From NCBI GenBank assembly GCA_937915065.1, contig CALDMR010000150.1, forward strand, positions 1 to 16,605: DNA of 16,605 nt, written 5' to 3'. Below, one piece after another: positions 8,663-14,882 of this stretch. How positions within the stretch are numbered: the first letter of the stretch is position 1; every line of letters starts with the position of its first letter. Source of the DNA: an uncultured Clostridia bacterium. Lineage in GTDB: Bacteria; Bacillota; Clostridia; Oscillospirales; Oscillospiraceae. The notes under the pieces are model-generated. The model did no database searches and was not told the origin of the DNA. It saw nothing but the letters and a program-made list of their open reading frames with translations. The translations under genes and the position numbers were made by a program.

Positions 8663-9286
8663 TCAGTCGATCAGGCCTTCCGTGCTGTAACGCACGATAA
8701 TCTTCTCCAGGCCGGGATGGGGTCTGGCGATGGTCACATGGCTGTATACCTCGTGACCCATGTCCTCAATTGCCTTGACACCGGCTGCAACAGCGGTCTT
8801 GCATGCGCCGACATCGCCGCGAACCAGGGCGGAAACATAACCATCGTAAATGTTCTCATAGCCGACCAGATCAACATCTGCAGCCTTGCACATTGCGTCG
8901 GCAGCCTCCATGATGTACAGAACGCCGAACGTTTCAACCATACCCAATGCCTTGGTAGAGCCGGAGGGTATCTCAAAATCCTCAGGCAGCGCAGCGTCAA
9001 TGTCATGGGTGTTGACAATGGCGCTGATGGCTTTGATCGGGCGGGGCATAACGTTTTTGCCGGTCAGGGTGCCGATTGCTTCAGCAGCGGCTGCGCCAGC
9101 CTCCACAGCAGATCTGCAAGCTGCCACATCTCCCTTGACAAATACGGTACACAGCGTGGAACCGCCGGCCTCCAGGGCCACCAGCTCAACGTCTGCAGCC
9201 TTCAGCATTTTATCCGTTGCCTCAATAACGGGTACAATTGCCAAAGTCTCCACCAAGCCCAATGCTTCTTCGCCATGATATCTCAT
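8663..9286 (-). CDS. Tandem-domain BMC shell protein (BMC-T, trimeric)
   Basis: 207 residues with two pfam00936-type BMC domains: about residues 7-90 (EALGLVETLAIVPVIEATDKM) and 112-200 (KALGMVETFGVLYIMEAADAM). Fused BMC-T proteins form trimers that make pseudohexagonal facet tiles, often with gated or cluster-bearing pores. The start at 9286 (MRYHGEEALG) has a perfect AAGGAGG seven bases upstream; a longer open frame to 9361 lies in the structured leader and is rejected. It is the first gene of the minus-strand operon in this window and precedes the aldehyde dehydrogenase by 44 bases. The subtype within BMC-T is not assignable by eye. Confidence 0.93.
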   Translation of the reverse strand: MRYHGEEALGLVETLAIVPVIEATDKMLKAADVELVALEAGGSTLCTVFVKGDVAACRSAVEAGAAAAEAIGTLTGKNVMPRPIKAISAIVNTHDIDAALPEDFEIPSGSTKALGMVETFGVLYIMEAADAMCKAADVDLVGYENIYDGYVSALVRGDVGACKTAVAAGVKAIEDMGHEVYSHVTIARPHPGLEKIIVRYSTEGLID

Positions 9287-9331
9287 TATTTGTACCTCCT
9301 TCTTCGTCTTTTGACGACTATTTTTAGACCC

Positions 9332-9371
9332 CCTGCTGCATCCGCTCATAGCAGCAGGCATAGCCTGAGCG
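9332..9371 (-). promoter_or_regulatory. Competing hairpins in the leader of the BMC operon
   Basis: CCTGCTGC (9332-9339) and GCAGCAGG (9351-9358) form an 8-bp stem with an 11-base loop. CAGGC (9355-9359) can instead pair with GCCTG (9363-9367), with an outer CGCTC/GAGCG pair (9343-9347 with 9367-9371). The two folds share bases and exclude each other. No U-tract follows, so termination is not obvious. It lies between the presumed promoter and the first shell gene. Confidence 0.4.
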
Positions 9372-9418
9372 CTATTTGTCTAAATTCTATAAAAAGAATA
9401 GCATAACGTGCTCCCGGT

Positions 9419-9436
9419 ATATTGAATATTCAATAT
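9419..9436. promoter_or_regulatory. 18-bp perfect palindrome, likely operator of the cut operon
   Basis: ATATTGAATATTCAATAT is a perfect palindrome located downstream of the candidate minus-strand promoter and about 130 bases upstream of the first shell gene. This is a typical position for a dimeric repressor. The regulator is not in the window. The region is AT-rich, which raises the chance of accidental palindromes. Confidence 0.5.
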
Positions 9437-9478
9437 TCAAACATAGGATTTTTGTTGTTAATTTCTGATAGAAATTGT

Positions 9479-9507
9479 ATTATATCGATTTAATTGAATT
9501 ATGTGTA
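9479..9507 (-). promoter_or_regulatory. Candidate sigma-70-type promoter of the BMC operon
   Basis: On the minus strand TACACA (9502-9507) and TATAAT (9479-9484) are separated by 17 bases. The -10 is a perfect match and the -35 matches four of six. It would give a leader of about 190 bases containing the palindrome and the hairpins. Confidence 0.45.
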
Positions 9508-9621
9508 TTTTTAGCCCCCTTATCTGGGACAATTTGGGGCATTTAGACAAACCCTTCTGCTTCTTGGCATTTTTTTGCAAGAATTAGTCAGTTTTGTCTC
9601 GGTTTATTTTCCGCAAAACTG

Positions 9622-9650
9622 TTGTTATTCTGTAATCAATTTGTTACACT
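9622..9650 (+). promoter_or_regulatory. Candidate promoter of the choline-kinase-like gene
   Basis: TTGTTA (9622-9627) and TACACT (9645-9650) are 17 bases apart on the plus strand, about 100 bases before the preferred start of the kinase. The spacing is ideal and both hexamers match four of six. A broken dyad GTAA...TTAC (9632-9647) overlaps the spacer and the start of the -10. Confidence 0.45.
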
Positions 9651-9757
9651 ATATTTAAATAATCGCAGAGTGCTGTATTTTTTCGACCCCGCGTGTGGCA
9701 TGCTCCCATATTAGCATGCATAGTATGAAACGACAAGATTTTTTGGTGAATTTGATC

Positions 9758-10681
9758 ATGAACGAAACTGAACAGTTGGTGCAGCGCACGCTGCGCAAAG
9801 TGTTTGCCGACGACACCATTGTCTACGACAAATCCCACTTCGCCGGCGGCCTGACAAACTACAATTATATAATGACGATCCACGGAAAAGGCTATGTGAT
9901 CCGTGAACCGGGCATCATGACCGACCGCATGTTGAACCGTCCTGTTGAACAGGTTAATAATGTGATCGCCTCCGAACTGGGCGTGAACTCTGTATGCGTT
10001 TACTTCAGCCAGACCAGCGGCATTAAGATCAGCGAGTACATTGAAAACGGAAAAACGTTCGCCGCCCTGGATCCTTCTTCTTCCGATTGCGTCCGGGCCG
10101 TGGCCGCCCTCCTGAAAACGATCCACGCCAGCCCTAAAGTTTTTCCCAACACCTTCGACTGGAAAGCCGAACTGCAAAAATACGAGCGCATCGTCCAGGA
10201 TCAGAAGGGGCAGCTGTTTTCCGATTACCCCTACTTGAAGAACGCCCTGCTGCACTTCATGGAGCAGCACATCTCTTCCTTTGAATCGATCCCGTGCCAC
10301 AACGATACGGTGCCGGAAAACTTCTTGATGAACACCGCCACCGGCCGCCCCTATCTGATCGACTGGGAGTACTCCGGCATGAACGACCCCACCTGGGACA
10401 TCGCCGCTTATATCGGAGAATCCCGCCTGATGCGCCACGCCATTGACGAGTTGTTCTCCTATTATTATGGCGCCAACGGCCCCACTCAGGAGGAATTGCT
10501 GAAAATCAAATGCTTCATCATGGCGCAGGATCTGCTTTGGTTTGTCTGGGCCGTGATCCGGCACTATGGCGGAGAAGATTTTCTGGACTATTGCTACAAT
10601 CGATATAACCGCTTCCGCCGGAATCTGAAGGCCCTCACCAGGGATACCGCCTTCTCTGTTGCAGAAATGGTAAAATGGTGA
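9758..10681 (+). CDS. LicA-type choline kinase homologue (APH/ChoK-like fold)
   Basis: 307 residues from the preferred ATG at 9758, the usual size for bacterial LicA-type choline/ethanolamine kinases. Visible features are an N-terminal GGLTNYNY glycine-rich loop (30-37), a Brenner motif H181-N-D183-T-V-P-E-N188 and a DxD/DFG-equivalent LIDWEYSGMNDPTWDIA (from 200) that binds Mg-ATP. The likely reaction is ATP-dependent phosphorylation of choline or a related amino alcohol. The start at 9758 (MNETEQ) has GGTG nine bases upstream and the right family N-terminus; in-frame starts exist at 9695 (GTG), 9716 and 9725. It is divergent from the cut operon and ends at a strong terminator. Sharing a promoter region with choline lyase suggests a linked choline economy (inference). 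Substrate could also be ethanolamine or another small alcohol. Confidence 0.82.
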   Translation: MNETEQLVQRTLRKVFADDTIVYDKSHFAGGLTNYNYIMTIHGKGYVIREPGIMTDRMLNRPVEQVNNVIASELGVNSVCVYFSQTSGIKISEYIENGKTFAALDPSSSDCVRAVAALLKTIHASPKVFPNTFDWKAELQKYERIVQDQKGQLFSDYPYLKNALLHFMEQHISSFESIPCHNDTVPENFLMNTATGRPYLIDWEYSGMNDPTWDIAAYIGESRLMRHAIDELFSYYYGANGPTQEELLKIKCFIMAQDLLWFVWAVIRHYGGEDFLDYCYNRYNRFRRNLKALTRDTAFSVAEMVKW

Positions 10682-10701
10682 CTTCTAAATTGTACAATTA
10701 T

Positions 10702-10738
10702 AAAAAAGGAAGGCTGCCCGTGGCAGCCTTCCTTTTTT
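10702..10738. terminator. Perfect bidirectional intrinsic terminator
   Basis: GGAAGGCTGCC (10708-10718) pairs perfectly with GGCAGCCTTCC (10722-10732) across a three-base loop, flanked by six A on the left and six T on the right. It serves the kinase gene on the plus strand and the flavoprotein pair on the minus strand. Confidence 0.95.
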
Positions 10739-10754
10739 ATAATTCAATTGTATT

Positions 10755-11306
10755 TCAAAGGGTTTTACCCAATGCCTCGCACCGCTTCAAAGCGTCCGTT
10801 TTCTGCACATCGCCAGGATCATTGACGCCCGGCGCCAGGATCATGCCGGCATTGCTCCAGCCCAGCACCGGCAGGATCAGCTCATAGGCCCGCTGAATCC
10901 CGTCGAACATATTATAGGCTGTATCTTCACCGCAAGACAGGAGCACCGCCCGCTTGCCTGCCACAGCCCGTCCGCCGTGATAGAAGCAATAGAAGTTATC
11001 GATCACCCGCTTAATGGCTGCCGGAAAAGTGGACCAATACAGCGGTGCAGCAAATACTACCACATCTGCCCGCTCGATCAGCGGTGCGATCCGGTTAAAA
11101 TCATCGTTATGGCAGCAGGGCCGATCCGCACTGCTATAACAGCCCATGCAGGCCACGCACCCCTGCACGTTCAGCTGGGCCGTGCTGATTTTGGTCACCA
11201 GATGACCCGCCTGCTCCGCGCCACGGATCAAAGCATCCGCCATTTGATCACTGTTGCCTCCGGCCCGGGGACTGCCGGTGAGCACCACAATATTTTTCTT
11301 TACCAT
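10755..11306 (-). CDS. Flavodoxin-fold NAD(P)H-dependent FMN reductase, iron-sulfur-flavoprotein-like (copy 2)
   Basis: 183 residues. The N-terminal VVLTGSPRAGGNS (residues 7-19) is the FMN-phosphate loop of the NADPH-dependent FMN reductase/flavodoxin superfamily, and APLYWSTFPAAIKRVIDN is the second flavin-binding loop. GCVACMGCYSSADRPC gives Cx2Cx2Cx7C, compatible with the compact cysteine motif of archaeal and clostridial iron-sulfur flavoproteins. The likely role is redox transfer or quinone/oxygen detoxification; the substrate is unknown. The start at 11306 has AAGGTG about eight bases upstream. It lies 17 bases after its paralogue and ends 16 bases before the shared terminator. Confidence 0.82.
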   Translation of the reverse strand: MVKKNIVVLTGSPRAGGNSDQMADALIRGAEQAGHLVTKISTAQLNVQGCVACMGCYSSADRPCCHNDDFNRIAPLIERADVVVFAAPLYWSTFPAAIKRVIDNFYCFYHGGRAVAGKRAVLLSCGEDTAYNMFDGIQRAYELILPVLGWSNAGMILAPGVNDPGDVQKTDALKRCEALGKTL

Positions 11307-11323
11307 CTTCGCCCACCTTCTGC

Positions 11324-11875
11324 TTATCCGAAAAAGTGTTCGCCCAGGGTTTCACAGCGCTTCAGCCCGTCTGTATGCTGCACATCGCCGGGTTGGAATA
11401 CGCCGGGAACATAGATCTGCCCCGCAGTGCTCCAATCCATAGCGCGGACGATCAATTCAAAGGTGCGCTGCACGCCGTCAAACATCATATAATCTTCGGC
11501 GTGGCCGCAGCAAATCATCGCCGCCCGCTTGCGGGCCAGGGGTTTCCCTGTGGCATAAAAGCAATACATATTATCAATCAGGCTTTTCAGCTTGCCGGGA
11601 ATATCGTACCAATACAAGGGCGTTGCAAACACAATGCCGTCAGCCCGCAGGATAGCCCGGGCAATCCCATTGAAATCCGGATGCTGGCAGCAAGGGGTTT
11701 CCTCCGTATGGTAGCAGCCGCCGCAATCGCAGCAGCCGGTATCCAGATCATTCGCATAGATCCGCGTAACGCGATGCCCCGCCCGTTCAGCGCCTTTGAT
11801 CAAGGCATCTGCCAATTGCTCGGAATTGCCGTTTTTCCGAGGGCTGCCCAGCAGTATCACAATCTCTTTTCCCAT
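11324..11875 (-). CDS. Flavodoxin-fold NAD(P)H-dependent FMN reductase, iron-sulfur-flavoprotein-like (copy 1)
   Basis: 183 residues, the same length as its downstream paralogue and clearly homologous along its length, so the pair arose by tandem duplication. It has the FMN-phosphate loop (IVILLGSPRKNGNS), the second loop (TPLYWYDIPGKLKSLIDN) and a cysteine motif CCDCGGCYHTEETPCC that also fits Cx2Cx2Cx7C. The start at 11875 has an AAAGGAA-type ribosome site at longish spacing. Transcription runs leftward into copy 2. No specific substrate can be read from the sequence. Confidence 0.82.
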   Translation of the reverse strand: MGKEIVILLGSPRKNGNSEQLADALIKGAERAGHRVTRIYANDLDTGCCDCGGCYHTEETPCCQHPDFNGIARAILRADGIVFATPLYWYDIPGKLKSLIDNMYCFYATGKPLARKRAAMICCGHAEDYMMFDGVQRTFELIVRAMDWSTAGQIYVPGVFQPGDVQHTDGLKRCETLGEHFFG

Positions 11876-11977
11876 AACCAGCCAGTTCCTTTCTTCTTTT
11901 TATGAAAATTTTCTCTCTTCATTTTAATATATTATTGTAATCATTTTATCACATCCGCTTTTCCGGGCGTCGCACAA

Positions 11978-12625
11978 TTATGACCACCCCTCAGGCAAAA
12001 TAATACAAGAATCCGCCCTTTCCTGCTCCAAACGCATGACCGATACCTCATACGCTGTCCGCTCTTCCGTCCCCCGCTCCGTCGTTTTGCGATAGATCCT
12101 GCTTTGCACCCGTCCCTCAAAAGCCAGCGTATCCCCCACCGCCAAACTTCCCGTTTCTTCCGCCAGCATCCCCCAAGCGATGCAGGGAATATAATCCGCC
12201 CGGCCATAGCGGCGGTTGACCGCCAGCATCAAATCGCAGATCTCACGGCCCAGCGGCGTCCTGCGCCGCACCGGCGCCTTGCAGAGGGCTCCGGTCAGCA
12301 GTATCCGGTTCTGATCCTCCTGTCCCGTGCCGGACTCCATACAATGGGCAAACACCGTAATGACCAGGCGGCTGCCCTGCCCGGATTTATTATTATAGGA
12401 ACGCAGCTCCCCCTGCAAGCACAGCCGCGTCCCCCGTTCCACCGGAACGCTCCGCAGCAGCCTCTCCCCCGCTATCACAACCAGCTCATCCATCTGCCCC
12501 GACAGCCGCAGCACCCGCAAAGGAAACTTACAAAAGCGTTCCCCATGATTTGTATGGGAGTAGTCCGGCGCCGCCAGGGCCACACCCACCAGCGTCACTT
12601 CGTTTTTATGCGTCCATTCGCTCAT
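11978..12625 (-). CDS. Single-stranded DNA-binding-like protein with two OB folds
   Basis: 215 residues from the ATG at 12625 (MSEWTHKNEVTLVG), which is preceded by AAAGGTGAGG. The two halves each resemble an SSB/PriB-type OB fold: residues about 7-95 (EVTLVGVALAAPDYSHTN, then FPLRVLRL) and about 105-200 (NRILLTGALCKAPVRRRT, then LAVNRRYGRADYIPCIAWG). The second half is closer to canonical SSB. Unlike housekeeping SSB it lacks a long Gly/Gln/Pro tail with a DDDIPF end; it ends EGWS. It is probably an accessory SSB paralogue found in Clostridia. The longer frame to 12814 is rejected because its extra 63 residues look noncoding and overlap the divergent gene. Confidence 0.72.
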   Translation of the reverse strand: MSEWTHKNEVTLVGVALAAPDYSHTNHGERFCKFPLRVLRLSGQMDELVVIAGERLLRSVPVERGTRLCLQGELRSYNNKSGQGSRLVITVFAHCMESGTGQEDQNRILLTGALCKAPVRRRTPLGREICDLMLAVNRRYGRADYIPCIAWGMLAEETGSLAVGDTLAFEGRVQSRIYRKTTERGTEERTAYEVSVMRLEQERADSCIILPEGWS

Positions 12626-12717
12626 CTCAGCCTCACCTTTCCCTCGGTCCCCCGGCGGCAACGCGCCGTGTCCCTTCACTCTATGCCCCCTTGTCCCCCG
12701 ATATGCCAAACCCGCTC

Positions 12718-12747
12718 TTGCATCTTTTCTTTTTTCTGTGGTACACT
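12718..12747 (+). promoter_or_regulatory. Candidate promoter of the DUF5662-like gene
   Basis: TTGCAT (12718-12723) and TACACT (12742-12747) are 18 bases apart, with TGG immediately before the -10. They lie just upstream of the AGAGGTGAG ribosome site and TTG start. Confidence 0.45.
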
Positions 12748-12769
12748 GGAAACAAAGAGGTGAGACCAT

Positions 12770-13309
12770 TTGCATCCGATCAAACATTTCAAAACCATCA
12801 CCCATCACCGGCACTTGGTGCTGCAGGGCTGTTTCCGCCTGGGGCTATACCGGCAGGGGCTGCTGCACGACCTGTCCAAATACTCGCCCACCGAGTTTCT
12901 GGTGGGCGCCAAATACTACTCCGGAACCCGCAGCCCCAACGACGGTGAGCGCCTGGACAAGGGATATTCCTCCTCCTGGCTGCATCACAAGGGGCGCAAC
13001 AAGCACCACCTGGAATACTGGATCGATTATAATCCCGAAGCCGGTCTGAAAATGACCGGCCTGGAGATGCCCGTCCCCTATGTGGCGGAAATGTTCTGCG
13101 ACCGCATCGCCGCCAGCAAAACATACCGCGGCAGTGCCTATTGCGACAGCGATCCTTACGACTACTATATGCGCTCCCGGGATCATTATTTGATCCACCC
13201 CCGCACAGCCGCTCTGCTGCTCGAAATGCTCACCGTGCTGAAAGACCAGGGCGAGGATGCTGCATTCAACTATATCAAAACCGAAATTCTCGCAACCCCA
13301 CAACGCTAA
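12770..13309 (+). CDS. DUF5662-like protein with HD-type histidine motifs
   Basis: 179 residues. It resembles a conserved uncharacterised family (recognised as DUF5662) common in gut Firmicutes. Features are HxLVLxG at the N-terminus, LLHDLSKYSPTEF (about 32-44) with an HD pair, SWLHHKGRNKHHLEYWIDY (about 69-87) rich in His, and CDRIAASKTY (about 110). The His/Asp pattern suggests a metal-dependent HD-like helical protein, possibly a hydrolase; no substrate is known. The start is TTG (12770-12772) with AGAGGTGAG upstream. It is divergent from the SSB-like gene, and its stop lies within the terminator stem. Confidence 0.75.
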   Translation: MHPIKHFKTITHHRHLVLQGCFRLGLYRQGLLHDLSKYSPTEFLVGAKYYSGTRSPNDGERLDKGYSSSWLHHKGRNKHHLEYWIDYNPEAGLKMTGLEMPVPYVAEMFCDRIAASKTYRGSAYCDSDPYDYYMRSRDHYLIHPRTAALLLEMLTVLKDQGEDAAFNYIKTEILATPQR

Positions 13310-13359
13310 AAAGCGGTGTGCCGCAGGGGTATTAAATACCCTGCGGCGCACCGCTTTTT
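13308..13359. terminator. Long bidirectional intrinsic terminator
   Basis: The left half AAAAAGCGGTGTGCCGCAGG (13308-13327) plus GGTATT pairs with AATACCCTGCGGCGCACCGC and TTTTT on the right, with one mismatch and one bulge. A-run and T-run flanks serve both directions: the DUF5662-like gene and the transporter/small-protein operon. Confidence 0.9.
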
Positions 13360-13372
13360 CCATGCAGACGCA

Positions 13373-13404
13373 AAACAGCGGCCCGGGGTGGTGGGCCGCT
13401 GTTT
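13373..13404 (-). terminator. Second hairpin downstream of the small winged-helix-like gene
   Basis: AAACAGCGGCCC (13373-13384) pairs perfectly with GGGCCGCTGTTT (13393-13404) over an 8-base loop. The U-tract is short on either strand, so it may act as an mRNA 3'-end stabiliser or a weak terminator before the stronger one at 13308-13359. Confidence 0.65.
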
Positions 13405-13435
13405 GATCTACAGTTATGTGTTTGGAAACGACTGC

Positions 13436-13699
13436 TTACTTGATGTAAGAGTTCATCATCTGCATGCCGTAATCGTTTACTTTCCAGTAAACGCGCAGCT
13501 TGCCTTCCTCGTCCAGATCGAAACGAGTCTCATCCAGCAGGCCGTTTTCCTTTGCAGTCATCAGACCTTCCTGAACGGAGTTGAACTTCAGCATTTTGAA
13601 GCCGCTGTACTCGCCCTTCAGTTCATTGATGACATCGTTAACACAGCGCTCCTTGCCGTCCTTGAACAGCAGCAGCATGGAATAGTACAAAGGTCTCAT
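13436..13699 (-). CDS. Small winged-helix-like protein paired with the transporter
   Basis: 87 residues. The N-terminal MRPLYYSMLLLFKDGKE, then CVNDVINELKGEYSG and a helix plus basic wing (KLRVYWKVNDYG), resembles a minimal winged-helix or PadR-like domain. The exact family is not recognised. It starts three bases after the transporter stop with an excellent AAGGAGG eight bases upstream (inside the transporter's last codons), so the two are co-transcribed. It may regulate the transporter or the switch (inference). Confidence 0.7.
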   Translation of the reverse strand: MRPLYYSMLLLFKDGKERCVNDVINELKGEYSGFKMLKFNSVQEGLMTAKENGLLDETRFDLDEEGKLRVYWKVNDYGMQMMNSYIK

Positions 13700-13702
13700 G
13701 AT

Positions 13703-14770
13703 TTAAGCCTCCTTCTTCTTGAACAGGGCCAGCGGATTCAGGTTGCCGACCAGAGCGATACCAACGATCATGATCAGAGCAGCGCCCCACTGGACGGGAG
13801 TCAGGACATAGCCGTCGATGCCGCCGATGAAGCCGCAAACGATCATGCAGAAGAACGGACCCCAGAAAGCGTATGCGCCGTTGCAGACCATACCCAGAGC
13901 CGCGCCGCACATGGAGTTACCCTTATACCAGAAGGAGAATGCGGGCATGGCGAAGAAACCGGAGATGATGAAGAAGATGATGGAGCTGTCGGTGAAAGCA
14001 GTACCCAGCAGGTTGGGAGCCAGACCGATGTTGCCGTCGATCATGCACATGATGGGCAGCAGGATAATCATGTTGGACAAACCGGAGGTGCACTGACGAA
14101 TGGTGATACCGATGTTGTACTCGATCAGGGTGGTACCGAAGCCTGCAACTGCACCTTCAATACCCCAGCCCAGAGCGCAGATCAGAGCGACACCGCAAGC
14201 CATCAGAGCCGTGGGGCCGAGGTTTGCGAAGGAAGTACCGCCGATAACACCAGCTGCGAACAAGCACACCAGGATACCGAAGATCATACGGCCGTTCAGT
14301 TCCTGCTTGAAGACGAAGTGGCCGATGATAGCGCCGAAAGCGGAGTTCAGAGCAGCCACGGGGACGATGATGGAACCGCCCATCTGCAGTGCGACAACAT
14401 AGCAGGTGGAAGCGATGGGGCCGCCGATCAGTGCGCACACGATCATGACCAGGCCGGGCTTGGTCTTCAGGCAGCGGAAGAAGTCGCCCAGTTCGCCTTT
14501 GATCGCCACAGAGATCAGAGACCAGATACCACTGATGGTATCGTTCACAGCGGAGCCCAAAGCGCCCAGCACATAAGTGATGACGAAAGCGCTCAGGCCG
14601 GAGGTGTTTGCGCCGTACCAGTCAGCACCCCAAACGCCCTTGGCCATACCGAGGGTCAGGAAGCCAGTGTACAGGCCGTAGCAAACGCCGGACATGATAG
14701 CAAAAATAAGACCCTTCTTTTTGAAGCTGGCGTCTGCTTTTTGCTTGGCAGCAATTGCATTACTGTTCAT
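13703..14770 (-). CDS. DMT/EamA-type multispanning transporter (copy A of the switch)
   Basis: 355 residues, largely hydrophobic, with about ten predicted membrane helices and an internal two-fold repeat feel typical of the drug/metabolite transporter superfamily. Recognisable patches are MSGVCYGLYTGFLTLGMAKGV, GGPIASTCYVVALQMGG and the C-terminal VQWGAALIMIVGIALVG. The substrate is not readable. LicB choline permeases also belong to this superfamily, so an amine substrate is a guess from context. The ATG at 14770 is inside the 125-bp inverted repeat, shared exactly with copy B. The ribosome site AAGGGAA lies rather far (about 10-13 bases) upstream. A four-codon upstream ORF (ATG-TAT-TTT-TTA-TGA) overlaps the start as ATGA in another frame. 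Confidence 0.82.
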   Translation of the reverse strand: MNSNAIAAKQKADASFKKKGLIFAIMSGVCYGLYTGFLTLGMAKGVWGADWYGANTSGLSAFVITYVLGALGSAVNDTISGIWSLISVAIKGELGDFFRCLKTKPGLVMIVCALIGGPIASTCYVVALQMGGSIIVPVAALNSAFGAIIGHFVFKQELNGRMIFGILVCLFAAGVIGGTSFANLGPTALMACGVALICALGWGIEGAVAGFGTTLIEYNIGITIRQCTSGLSNMIILLPIMCMIDGNIGLAPNLLGTAFTDSSIIFFIISGFFAMPAFSFWYKGNSMCGAALGMVCNGAYAFWGPFFCMIVCGFIGGIDGYVLTPVQWGAALIMIVGIALVGNLNPLALFKKKEA

Positions 14771-14882
14771 AAAAAATACATTCCCTTCTCTTTTCCCAGA
14801 GTATTTGTCCCACAGAGGCCATTTGGCGGCCACAGCACATTTCTGCACTGCAGGAAAGGCTTAAGCTGTAAACTTAAGTCTT
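14758..14882 (-). repeat. Left arm of a 125-bp perfect inverted repeat
   Basis: It is identical, as reverse complement, to 16224-16348 over all 125 bases. It contains the leader, ribosome site, start codon and first four codons (M-N-S-N) of transporter A. Identity stops at the next base inside the coding region on one side and just past AAGACTTAAG on the inner side. Confidence 0.97.

Larger units (their letters stand above)
9375..9551. repeat. 11-bp inverted repeat pair bracketing the divergent regulatory region
   Basis: TTTGTCTAAAT at 9375-9385 recurs as its exact reverse complement ATTTAGACAAA at 9541-9551. The arms bracket the candidate cut promoter and the 18-bp palindrome with 155 bases between. 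They could be paired operators allowing looping, or chance in AT-rich DNA. Confidence 0.4.
9287..9757. other. Divergent intergenic regulatory region, no protein-coding gene seen
   Basis: This 471-bp AT-rich region separates the minus-strand cut operon from the plus-strand kinase gene. It holds the promoter candidates, the palindrome, the inverted repeat pair and the leader hairpins listed separately. No convincing small gene is visible. The kinase could start upstream at 9695 (GTG), 9716 or 9725, which would shorten this gap. Confidence 0.6.

Noticed and set aside
9332..9358. Intrinsic terminator in the cut leader
   Set aside because: The stem is followed on the transcript by GGGTCTAAAAA rather than a U-tract.
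9695..9757. Upstream GTG (9695) and ATG (9716, 9725) starts for the choline-kinase-like gene
   Set aside because: No ribosome site precedes them and homology-like sequence begins at MNETEQ; they are not fully excluded.
12626..12814. N-terminal extension of the SSB-like protein to 12814
   Set aside because: It would overlap the divergent promoter and DUF5662-like start, and the residues look like translated noncoding DNA.
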